From an uncultured Prevotellaceae bacterium (GTDB lineage Bacteria; Bacteroidota; Bacteroidia; Bacteroidales; Bacteroidaceae): 64,000 bases of DNA. Below are positions 52,435 through 60,574 of the stretch, piece by piece. Position numbers and translations under genes: made by a program. How positions within the stretch are numbered: the first letter of the stretch is position 1; the number at the start of each line of letters is the position of its first letter. The DNA is taken from contig CAMWQU010000002.1 in the NCBI GenBank assembly GCA_947176535.1, positions 99,793 to 163,792 on the forward strand, written 5' to 3'. The notes beneath the pieces were generated by a model that did not search any database, was not told where the DNA came from, and saw only the letters and a list, made by a program, of their open reading frames with translations.

Positions 52435-55400
52435 ATGAAGACTTCCATCTGTAATTCTGCGATACGTATCTTACTGCTCGTCGTCCTGCTTGCCACGGGT
52501 GACAGGATGTGGGCGGAGACGGTGACAGCCGATTTCAACAACGGTTTACCCGAGGGCTGGACAATGGTCGGCAACCTGTACAACGATTCTGACCGCGCCC
52601 GCTCGGGTAAAGGCATCTACACCTACTCCAAACAGGATAAGACCAATTACATCCTTACCACGGAAATGGAGGGTGACATCGAGTTCTACGGACGTTCTTA
52701 TAACACAAAGGGATACGGCTACATCACGTTCTACACCGTGAACGACGATAACACGCTCGGCGATAAGCTCCACGAGTTCCGGACCGATAATGTGAGTTCG
52801 GGTAAGGTGAGTTTCCAAAAGTTCACCTATACACTCGACATGCCCCGCCGCATAGCTATCGACCTCTACTGGTCGTGCATCGACGATTTCACCTACACTC
52901 CGGCTCAGACAGCAGCCGAGGCTTCCCTTTCCGTCACCGATTTCATTTCCGGAAGCAGTTACGACTTCGGAGGGGTGCCCGTAAGTGCAGGAACTACCCA
53001 CGCATTCACTCTCGTCAATAAGGGAGCCGGCGACCTAACCATCTCATCCATTGACGTAACCGGCGGATTTACTCTGACCGAAGGGAACGACCTCACCGGC
53101 CTCGCACCGAAAAGTTCGGCAACCCTGACTGTTGCAACTCCTGCGGCCGATGCCGAAGGGGTGCTTACCATAACGTCCAACGACCCAGACAGTCCATACA
53201 CTATCCATCTCAGCAGCACCTACAAAGTACCCATGCCGGTGATGAGCCTCAGCACCACGTCTGTTGATTTCGGTAAAGTCACGGAGATTGCCACACGTGA
53301 AGTAAGCGTCAGCAACACCGGCGATGCGGAACTTATCGTGGAAATTAGTTCTGACAATACCGTTTTCTCTGTAAATCCGGCGATGCTTTCGGTTGCTTCG
53401 GGTGAGACCGAAACCTTTACCGTAACCTACAACTACGACGCAAACGTGTTCGGTACCCACACGGGCACACTGACCGTTACGCCCAATGCAGGCGAGGCAG
53501 CCTCGATTGCGTTGTCCGCCAAGGTTCGGAATCCGCAGGGTTGGTTCGAGGACTTCAGTTCAAACACGCTACCGGAGGGCTGGGAAGCGGGTAACCGCTG
53601 GACTTTTGCCGATGGCGTGGCCAAAGCCTCCTACAACTACAGCGACAAGGATTCCCGCCTGACCACTCCCCCGCTCACAGTCGTTGCCGATGACGAACTT
53701 TCGTTCTCCTATAAGGCTACCGCTTCCTTTGTCACCATCAAGATTCTGGCTTCACGGGACGGGGGCGAATACTTCACGCTCGCCTCTATCGGGGCAGACT
53801 GGGCCATGGCCGACTTCGACACCTATACGATTTCCGGACTGCAGCCCGGTTCCTATCGGTTCAGTTTTGTCAATGACGATTACGAACTCGATGATTTCGA
53901 AGGCTTCATGCTCGACATGAACGCACCTAAGATGGAAGTCTATCCGGTGCAGGACGCCCTGTTCGGCAAAGTGACAGAGCGACCGGAGGTCATAACCTAC
54001 ACGGTGGCGAACAACGGTACCGGCAAGATGACCGTAGCGATTGCCTCTGACAGTGAATACTTCACGGTTACGCCCTCCACACTTACCGATATCGAAAAAG
54101 GCGAACCAAAAACCTTCACCGTGAACTTTGAATATAACATCGAAGACCTCGGCGAAAAGAACGGTACGATAACCATCATGCCCACATACAACGAGGAAGC
54201 CAAAGTTACGTTCTCTGCTCAGGCCATTGCCAAGAATCCCGACATCTGGGAAGAAGACTTCGAGAACGGCATAATCCCCGCCGACTGGGAAAACGAAGGA
54301 GAATGGAACGTCAGCACCCCGTTCGTGTCCGGCAGCAACGGCACACAGATGGCCGTAATCCGCTCCCTCGAACCGAAAGCCCTCACCACTCCCCGCCTCA
54401 AGGCTAACGAAGGTGCGGAACTCGCATTCTACATCGGGATGCAGTTTGACGACGAACCACTTCGGATTGAATACTCTGCCGACAAAACGACCTGGAAAGC
54501 TATTGATTCGGAGACAGACGGTTATACGGAATCGGGTAAAATCGTCTTCAAGGCACCGGCCGACGGTTACTACTACATCCGCTTCACCGGAACTTATGCC
54601 ATGCTTGACGACTTCGAGGGCTTCAAGTATGCGCCAAAAGTTCATGACCTCGTTTCCGAAACACTGGAGATTCCCGATAACGGCCATCAATTTATACCTT
54701 ACACCGCATCCGTCACCGTTCGCGAGACCTACGGCCAAACCGAGGAGGCCTCAGCACGCCTGCTTGTGAACGGAGAAGAGGTTGCATCTGCCGAAGCACA
54801 GGAGATTGCCCCCAACGGTACTGCGACCTTCACGATGTCTTTCCTCCCCACCGAGGCCATGGAGAATGCCGAGGTACGGATAGAAATCGTGTATGCCGAG
54901 GAATTGCTCACGACGGATGTAGTCATGCTCACGGTTGCCCCGGCGCCCGTAATCGACGAGAACGAAAGTTCAACGTTCGAAGAAGGAATCTTTCCTGCGG
55001 CTATCGTCAGGTACAACGCCATCAACGGATGGAACACCATTGCAATGCCTTTCGCGCTCACCGACGAACTGCTTGCACGCCTGTTCGGCGAGAACTATGA
55101 GATATTCGAGTTCGACCGCTTTGCAGACAACATGATTGAGTTCCGGACTCCAACAGACTTTGTCGCAGGTCGCCCCTATGTGGTCTACACACAGACCGCT
55201 GCGAAGCATGACAACCTCATTCTTTATGACGTACACATCAAGGCCGCCGAGGCACTCTCCGACGGGGATGAGGAAGTGATGTTCTCGGCTTACTATGCCC
55301 CGGAAACTCCCGAAGACATGGAGAATGTCTACTTTCTTGACCCAGTCTCGGAGTCTCCGGAGTTGTGCAAGGCCACGGGCGATGACTTCGGCAAAGGCCT

Positions 55401-55593
55401 CCGTGGATATCTGCGAATCAATCATACAGACCCGCTGCCGATTCTCAAATTAGGCGAATATCTCGCAATCCGTCCTGTCTGCAACGGCCACAACGACCGA
55501 ACTGCGGTTTACGACCTCAACGGCATACGGTTATCCGTCCCCGCACAGCGCGGCATCTGTATTATCAATGGAAAGAAAGTATTTCTGAAATGA
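52435..55593 (+). CDS. Large modular secreted adhesin-like protein with type IX-like sorting tail
   Basis: Exported protein of 1052 residues. After the signal peptide (1-27) come three jelly-roll-like modules, each opening with the same kind of motif: ADFNNGLPEGW (about 32), EDFSSNTLPEGW (about 370) and EDFENGIIPADW (about 606), as in cleaved-adhesin or choice-of-anchor domains. Between them are Ig-like choice-of-anchor-D modules (about 165, 265 and 497: MSLSTTSVDFGKVTEIATREVSV and similar). The C-terminus (AVYDLNGIRLSVPAQRG through INGKKVFLK) is a T9SS-type sorting signal. Binding of host or glycan surfaces is inferred. Shares a transcript with the preceding gene. Confidence 0.8.
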   Translation: MKTSICNSAIRILLLVVLLATGDRMWAETVTADFNNGLPEGWTMVGNLYNDSDRARSGKGIYTYSKQDKTNYILTTEMEGDIEFYGRSYNTKGYGYITFYTVNDDNTLGDKLHEFRTDNVSSGKVSFQKFTYTLDMPRRIAIDLYWSCIDDFTYTPAQTAAEASLSVTDFISGSSYDFGGVPVSAGTTHAFTLVNKGAGDLTISSIDVTGGFTLTEGNDLTGLAPKSSATLTVATPAADAEGVLTITSNDPDSPYTIHLSSTYKVPMPVMSLSTTSVDFGKVTEIATREVSVSNTGDAELIVEISSDNTVFSVNPAMLSVASGETETFTVTYNYDANVFGTHTGTLTVTPNAGEAASIALSAKVRNPQGWFEDFSSNTLPEGWEAGNRWTFADGVAKASYNYSDKDSRLTTPPLTVVADDELSFSYKATASFVTIKILASRDGGEYFTLASIGADWAMADFDTYTISGLQPGSYRFSFVNDDYELDDFEGFMLDMNAPKMEVYPVQDALFGKVTERPEVITYTVANNGTGKMTVAIASDSEYFTVTPSTLTDIEKGEPKTFTVNFEYNIEDLGEKNGTITIMPTYNEEAKVTFSAQAIAKNPDIWEEDFENGIIPADWENEGEWNVSTPFVSGSNGTQMAVIRSLEPKALTTPRLKANEGAELAFYIGMQFDDEPLRIEYSADKTTWKAIDSETDGYTESGKIVFKAPADGYYYIRFTGTYAMLDDFEGFKYAPKVHDLVSETLEIPDNGHQFIPYTASVTVRETYGQTEEASARLLVNGEEVASAEAQEIAPNGTATFTMSFLPTEAMENAEVRIEIVYAEELLTTDVVMLTVAPAPVIDENESSTFEEGIFPAAIVRYNAINGWNTIAMPFALTDELLARLFGENYEIFEFDRFADNMIEFRTPTDFVAGRPYVVYTQTAAKHDNLILYDVHIKAAEALSDGDEEVMFSAYYAPETPEDMENVYFLDPVSESPELCKATGDDFGKGLRGYLRINHTDPLPILKLGEYLAIRPVCNGHNDRTAVYDLNGIRLSVPAQRGICIINGKKVFLK

Positions 55594-55644
55594 AATAGTA
55601 GTAGAGCGGCCAACACCGCTCTGCGCAATTAAGTTGTTTGTTTC

Positions 55645-55672
55645 AATAGGGGTACGTTTTCGTGCCCCTATT
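55645..55672 (+). terminator. Rho-independent terminator after the adhesin gene
   Basis: 12-bp stem AATAGGGGTACG / CGTGCCCCTATT (one T-G pair), TTTT loop, followed by TGTTTTTGT. Confidence 0.85.
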
Positions 55673-55775
55673 TGTTTTTGTCCGCTGCGAATCTCCGCGA
55701 CGACAAACGACATATCGGAAATAATTTGTACCTTTGCAGCAACACCTATTAACGATATATCATATATTATAAGAA

Positions 55776-56594
55776 ATGAATCTAACAACGTATTTGCCCA
55801 ATAATGGGCTTTCAGAACAAAACAGCCAACTGCTTGAAGCCGCTCTCACAATGGCCGAGAATGCCGGGCGCATACACATGAAATATTTTCGGACGGCCGG
55901 TCTCGAACAGACGACAAAGCTCAATGACAGCGATGTAGTGACTATCGCCGACAAGGAAGCTGAAGCATTCATACTCACTTACATTCGGGAACATTTCCCG
56001 TCTCACGGCATCATTTCCGAAGAATCGGGCAAGAGCCACGACGAAAGAGAATGGCGATGGGTCATCGACCCGCTTGACGGAACTACGAACTTCTCTGCGG
56101 GTCTGCCAACGTTCAGTGTTTCTATTGCGCTGGAGCATCACGGCGAAGCCGTTTTGGGCGTCGTATTCGCTCCTTATCTCGGGGAGTGTTTCTATGCAGT
56201 CAGAGGCTGCGGTGCGTGGCTCAACGGCAAGGCCATTCATTGTTCCTGCAAGACCGAATTGTCCAAATCCGTAGTTGCCACGGGAATGCCGTATGACAGA
56301 AACGACAACCCGGACAATAACCTTGCGGAGATATGCCGGATGGCATTATGCGTGCGCGGAATACGCAGGATGGGCTCTGCAGCGATAGATTTGTGCTACA
56401 CGGCCGCCGGATTTCTGGATGCCTACTGGGAGCTGAATCTGAACCGCTGGGACGTAGCTGCAGGACAACTCGTAGCCCGGGAGGCCGGCGTTATCGTAGA
56501 ATCCATCCGTTCCGACAGAAACCATTCCATACTCGCTTCCAATCCCACTTTACACGCTGCCATGCGCAACGTACTGTTCGACAATCCGACATAA
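55776..56594 (+). CDS. Inositol-monophosphatase-family phosphatase
   Basis: Mg-dependent sugar- or nucleotide-phosphatase of 272 residues. The metal site is complete: Glu in GIISEESG, the signature WVIDPLDGTTNFSAG, and the C-terminal NRWDVAAGQLVAREAG. It may act on inositol phosphate, histidinol phosphate, PAP or another monoester; the sequence does not decide. A -7-like TACCTTTG (55729-55736) lies about 40 bp upstream, without a clear -33. The ECF sigma gene follows after 72 bp. Confidence 0.9.
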   Translation: MNLTTYLPNNGLSEQNSQLLEAALTMAENAGRIHMKYFRTAGLEQTTKLNDSDVVTIADKEAEAFILTYIREHFPSHGIISEESGKSHDEREWRWVIDPLDGTTNFSAGLPTFSVSIALEHHGEAVLGVVFAPYLGECFYAVRGCGAWLNGKAIHCSCKTELSKSVVATGMPYDRNDNPDNNLAEICRMALCVRGIRRMGSAAIDLCYTAAGFLDAYWELNLNRWDVAAGQLVAREAGVIVESIRSDRNHSILASNPTLHAAMRNVLFDNPT

Positions 56595-56666
56595 CTTGAG
56601 AAAAGTAACCGACAACTGAAACTTTCGGACACAAATCTGCATCTAATGGGGTAAACACAATGAAAC

Positions 56667-57158
56667 ATGACAAGCTCACCCATGAACGAAAAAGAGTTTA
56701 CCCGACTCATCCGGCAACACTCCGGAATAATAAACAAGGTAAGTTATTTCTACGCCACCGAACAAACGCCGTTTGACGACCTCCGGCAGGAAATATACAT
56801 CAATATATGGCAGGGACTGTCTCAATACAGAGGTGACAGCAAGATTTCAACATGGATTTACAGAGTCGCCGTCAATTCGGCACTCATGGCCATCCGCTCT
56901 TCCCGACCAAGGATAGAAACAGTTACCTTTGACTTTGCCCTGCCGGACATCTCCTCTGAACTCGATGATGCACAGAGAGAAAACCTACAGACACTCTACA
57001 CGCTAATCAATCGTCTGGAGGACATAGAGAAAGCAATAATTCTGCTTTGGCTTGATGAACTTCCCTACGAAGAGATTGCCAAGACGCTCGACCTCAAACG
57101 CAACACGGTAGCCACCAAGATACACCGGATAAAAGAAAAACTCTCTAATTCATTATAG
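56667..57158 (+). CDS. ECF-type RNA polymerase sigma factor
   Basis: Group 4 sigma factor of 163 residues. Region 2 is about 10-75 (FDDLRQEIYINIWQGLSQYRG, then STWIYRVAVNSALMAIR), and region 4 is about 105-160 (LWLDELPYEEIAKTLDLKRNTVATKIHRIKEKL). No FecR-type anti-sigma gene follows; instead a four-helix membrane protein begins 1 bp later. The start could also be the Met six residues in (56682). Target genes are unknown. Confidence 0.92.
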   Translation: MTSSPMNEKEFTRLIRQHSGIINKVSYFYATEQTPFDDLRQEIYINIWQGLSQYRGDSKISTWIYRVAVNSALMAIRSSRPRIETVTFDFALPDISSELDDAQRENLQTLYTLINRLEDIEKAIILLWLDELPYEEIAKTLDLKRNTVATKIHRIKEKLSNSL

Positions 57159-57159
57159 T

Positions 57160-57711
57160 ATGCAACTCGACGAACTCAAAAGAAACATGTCTGTCCTCGA
57201 ACAAGTGCTCGCAAAGACATCTGCGGACATCGAAATTAACCTCTCGGCCTCGGAATCCGCACAAAAAAAGATACTCCGGAAGTATCGCCAGTCCTTCACC
57301 AACAGCCTCATTCTGGCCGCCGTATTCAGTTGTCTGCTGATGGGGAACGTAAGTCCGGAGAAGTTGCCCAACTTCTATAAAATCTTCATCGTCATCCTAT
57401 CGCTACTGGCTGCCGGATGGTATATCTTTCTCTTCATGAGGCTAAAAAAAATCAACATCGCCCGCCTCTCCCCCACAAAACTGTTCTCGGAAATGACAAC
57501 GATAAAGATTCTTACCCTGTCGGGAGAAGTATTTTTCGGTCTTGTTCTCACGGTTTTCTTCACGCTCCTGCTGTCCTATATGCTTGACAACAATCTGCTT
57601 GCCTTCCGGCTTACAATCGGATTCCTCATACTTGTACTTGCCGGCAGTGTTCTTTACGCGTGGCCGCGATATATTAAACTGTTCAGAGACCTAACCACCA
57701 TCAAGGAATAG
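57160..57711 (+). CDS. Four-helix membrane protein paired with the ECF sigma factor
   Basis: Not a family I can name. The 183-residue product has a charged, probably cytoplasmic N-terminal helix region (about 1-45, MQLDELKRNMSVLEQVLAKTSADIEINLSAS), then four hydrophobic segments (about 48-62, 70-92, 116-142 and 147-165), and a short tail. It starts 1 bp after the sigma stop, so the two are co-translated. A cytoplasmic helix plus membrane anchor next to an ECF sigma suggests an anti-sigma role; this is inference from position only. Confidence 0.68.
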   Translation: MQLDELKRNMSVLEQVLAKTSADIEINLSASESAQKKILRKYRQSFTNSLILAAVFSCLLMGNVSPEKLPNFYKIFIVILSLLAAGWYIFLFMRLKKINIARLSPTKLFSEMTTIKILTLSGEVFFGLVLTVFFTLLLSYMLDNNLLAFRLTIGFLILVLAGSVLYAWPRYIKLFRDLTTIKE

Positions 57712-57724
57712 TCTCCGTACCATC

Positions 57725-57800
57725 GCCCGCAGGACACGCCCCAGACAATAGCAGGACCGAGCCTCGACAATAGTATGGACGGAGGGGAGTCCACCGGGGG
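57725..57800. repeat. Dispersed GC-rich palindromic repeat, copy C
   Basis: CAGACAATAGCAGGACCGAG and CTCGACAATAGTATGGACGG align with copies A, B (reverse complement) and D. A further inverted repeat, CAGTGCCG-like, lies just right (57802-57830). The element occupies the gap between the sigma/membrane-protein pair and the convergent gene at 57922. Confidence 0.7.
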
Positions 57801-57857
57801 GCAGTGCCGGAATCCCCGGACGACGACTGCCGAAGTTCAGAAATAAGCACAAAAAAA

Positions 57858-57893
57858 TCCCTGCCTTTGCTGATTTCTCAGCAAAGGCAGGGA
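57858..57893 (-). terminator. Rho-independent terminator after the 57922 gene
   Basis: Perfect 16-bp stem TCCCTGCCTTTGCTGA / TCAGCAAAGGCAGGGA with TTTC loop, followed on the minus strand by TTTTTTT (57857-57851). Confidence 0.92.
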
Positions 57894-57921
57894 CTATGAT
57901 TTGATAGGCAGAGAGGCGCGT

Positions 57922-58593
57922 TTACTCTTTCGACTTATAGGTTTTGTCCATGAGCGGCAGCACCATAGCCGGATTCTTTCTGAAATCCTTAGCTTTCAGT
58001 TCACCTTTATCGACCATTTCCATGACAGCGGGAAACTCACGGAAGTAGAACTTCATCACCTTCTTCACAGCGGGAATAATATCATTCGTACCGTTCCAAT
58101 AGGCTACCGCCACATCCGAATCCTTCGTCAAATAGAAGTACCTCCACGTATAGTTCATTACATTCATGCTAGGAGTCAGTGTCTGGTCGAGATACGGCAT
58201 GACATAACCCTTGATGTTCTCACCCTCGTAAATCAGACGGAGAAATATCGGAGTGTCGTACGGCTTGGGATCTTTGTTCCACTTATGTCCCAGCATAGAT
58301 TGAGCATTGACCGCCTCGAAGATTACAGGCACAGAGTCACCCGTAAGGTTTACAAATTCAACGCGCTTAACTTCCTCACCGGTGTATTTCGTGGGTTCTC
58401 CCTTATACTCTGCACTAATGGAAACGGTCTTCACCTTGGGACGAAAGTAATTGGTAAACCGTGTGTTATTGTAACCGACGAAGACGGTGCCGTCCGTCTT
58501 CGTCACGAGAACGCGGTAGTCATCCGGATCATCTTCTGCAAAGAGCTGAAAGGTCGTTAGAAGTACCAGCAATAAAGCCAATATCTTATTCAT
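57922..58593 (-). CDS. Secreted protein of unknown function
   Basis: I do not recognise this 223-residue product. It has a signal peptide (MNKILALLLVLLTTFQLFA) and then a beta-rich N-terminal part (RVLVTKTDGTVFVGYNNTR, about 26-45), followed by a mixed region with YFYLTKDSDVAVAYWNGTN and a charged C-terminus (KDFRKNPAMVLPLMDKTYKSKE). No Cys for lipidation or metal motif is seen. Likely periplasmic. It has its own promoter and a strong terminator. Confidence 0.65.
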   Translation of the reverse strand: MNKILALLLVLLTTFQLFAEDDPDDYRVLVTKTDGTVFVGYNNTRFTNYFRPKVKTVSISAEYKGEPTKYTGEEVKRVEFVNLTGDSVPVIFEAVNAQSMLGHKWNKDPKPYDTPIFLRLIYEGENIKGYVMPYLDQTLTPSMNVMNYTWRYFYLTKDSDVAVAYWNGTNDIIPAVKKVMKFYFREFPAVMEMVDKGELKAKDFRKNPAMVLPLMDKTYKSKE

Positions 58594-58615
58594 AATGTAG
58601 GAAGATTAGTTCTCG

Positions 58616-58647
58616 CAAAGATATAATAATTACACCGAACCGACAAG
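58616..58647 (-). promoter_or_regulatory. Promoter of the 57922 gene
   Basis: Minus strand CTTG (58647-58644, one base off TTTG), 20 nt, TATCTTTG (58623-58616). The start is near 58609, with a leader of about 16 nt. Confidence 0.58.
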
Positions 58648-58666
58648 TGATTGAGCCACAAATCCA

Positions 58667-60574
58667 TCAGGATTCGGAGGAATCCGGCAAAATAAACCGC
58701 TGGTGAGCATCGAGTATGACTTCCTCCTGCCTGCACATGCTTCTCACAACCGCAATAAAGTGGTCGCGACGGAAGCCCGTGAAGTCTACATCGCGGGGGG
58801 AAAGGGGCCCCTTCCGTACCTGGCGCAGAAAGGCGTCCCGGATGGCTTCCCGCTCGTCACGCTCCGGGTTTTCGTCCCGACAGATGTCGCAATACCCGCA
58901 ATTCCGGGTCTCAGTCTCCCCAAAATAGGTAAGAAGAAAACGGCTGTGGCAGCGGTCTTTGTCCGTCACATACTGAATCATCGAGAGGATGCGCCTCTCG
59001 TATTGTTTCCTGCGGTCTGCATAAACCTCGGGGGAGAAAAAAATCTCCTCCTTCTCTATACGGCGACAGAGGAAGGTGATGTAGTTCGTGCGCTTGCGGG
59101 GAATGTAACGAAGAATCTGAGCATGCGCAAGGTCTTTGAGCGTGACATAAACCGTATTATAGTCTATCCCCGTTTCCTTGGCAATGAGATATTCGTCGAT
59201 GTAGACAAACTCACTGAATATCCCGCTGTATCGGCGCAGCAGAGCGTGTATGATGCGTTCCTCCGGTTCCGTCCGTTCGTGCAGCCGGTAAAGCTCATCA
59301 CGTCCGAGCGTGAACATGACGCGGCTCGTTATCTCTTCATCTTCCGTATAGCGTATGATACCGGTTTTCGCGATCAGCAACAAGGCATTATGCGCCAGAA
59401 TCGGGAAATGCTTAAACTGGTAACAGAACTCCTGCAGGTTAAACTCCCTCGTTACCCCGGTGCCGTCTCCCATCGCCAGTTGCAGGTAACAACAGACGTC
59501 TTCGTAGACCTGCCTCATATACTCCGGTTCGGGGTAGCTTTCCCGCACACGGCCCAACAGTTTCTTGCAGTCCTTCACATCGTAGAGCAGGACGGCGTAA
59601 GCCCGCATGCCGTCGCGCCCGGCCCGACCCGCTTCCTGAAAGTAGGCCTCCGGAGAGTCGGGAATTTCAAAGTGGAGCACAACCCGCACATCGGGTTTAT
59701 CTATGCCCATTCCGAAGGCATTCGTCGCCACCATGATGCGGTACGTGCCTTTTTTCCAACCCTCCTGTCTTTCGTCTTTCCTCACCTGCGGCAGTCCCGC
59801 ATGATAGTTCGTAGCCGAAAAACCCTCGTTTATCAGAAACTCCGCCAGTTCCTGCGTCTGCTGCCGGTTACGGGTGTAGACAATGGCTGAACCGGGGATG
59901 CTCCGCAGAACATGCAACATCGACGAGAACTTATCTTCGCTCTTCTGAACCATATATATCAGGTTCCTGCGTTCAAAGCTCATCCGGAAGACTTTCCCGT
60001 TTCGGAATTGCAGTTGCTTCTGTATGTCCTCCACTACCTCGGGCGTGGCAGAAGCTGTCAGGGCCAGTATCGGAGCGTCAGGAACAATTTTCCGAATTTC
60101 CGCTATCTGCAGGTAGCTGGGCCGGAAGTCATATCCCCACTGTGAGATACAGTGCGCCTCGTCTACCGTGATGAACGATACCTGCATGTGCCGAAGTTTC
60201 GCCTGAAAAAGTTCGGTGCCGATACGCTCCGGAGAAATATAAAGGAACTTATATCCGCCGAGGATGCAGTTCTCCAGCACCGTCACGATGGCACCATGCG
60301 ACATGCCGGAATAGACGGCGGCAGCTTTGATACCCCTGCCGCGCAGGTTTGCCACCTGGTCTTTCATTAAGGCGATGAGCGGTGTGATGATGATGCAGAT
60401 ACCTTCCTTTGCCAGAGCCGGCACCTGAAACGTGAGGCTCTTACCACCTCCGGTGGGCATGAGTCCGAGTGTATCCGTCCCTTGCCCGATGCTTTCGATG
60501 ATGTCCTTCTGAATCCCCCGGAAATCCTCGTAGCCCCAGTATTGCTTCAGGATGTCCCTATACCGTGTGCTCAT
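58667..60574 (-). CDS. RecQ-family ATP-dependent DNA helicase (second copy)
   Basis: Superfamily 2 helicase of 635 residues. Walker A is LMPTGGGKSLTFQ (about 39-51), and the DEAH box lies in FITVDEAHCISQWGYDFRPSY. The helicase C domain has GFSATNYHAGL and AGRAGRDGMRAYAVLLYD. Zinc-binding Cys are in CYLQLAMGD and NCGYCDICRDENP. No HRDC domain follows, so it is the short RecQ type. Its ATG overlaps the recJ stop by 4 bp, tying the helicase to the RecJ exonuclease. Different from the recQ at the left edge (position 1-861). Confidence 0.92.
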   Translation of the reverse strand: MSTRYRDILKQYWGYEDFRGIQKDIIESIGQGTDTLGLMPTGGGKSLTFQVPALAKEGICIIITPLIALMKDQVANLRGRGIKAAAVYSGMSHGAIVTVLENCILGGYKFLYISPERIGTELFQAKLRHMQVSFITVDEAHCISQWGYDFRPSYLQIAEIRKIVPDAPILALTASATPEVVEDIQKQLQFRNGKVFRMSFERRNLIYMVQKSEDKFSSMLHVLRSIPGSAIVYTRNRQQTQELAEFLINEGFSATNYHAGLPQVRKDERQEGWKKGTYRIMVATNAFGMGIDKPDVRVVLHFEIPDSPEAYFQEAGRAGRDGMRAYAVLLYDVKDCKKLLGRVRESYPEPEYMRQVYEDVCCYLQLAMGDGTGVTREFNLQEFCYQFKHFPILAHNALLLIAKTGIIRYTEDEEITSRVMFTLGRDELYRLHERTEPEERIIHALLRRYSGIFSEFVYIDEYLIAKETGIDYNTVYVTLKDLAHAQILRYIPRKRTNYITFLCRRIEKEEIFFSPEVYADRRKQYERRILSMIQYVTDKDRCHSRFLLTYFGETETRNCGYCDICRDENPERDEREAIRDAFLRQVRKGPLSPRDVDFTGFRRDHFIAVVRSMCRQEEVILDAHQRFILPDSSES

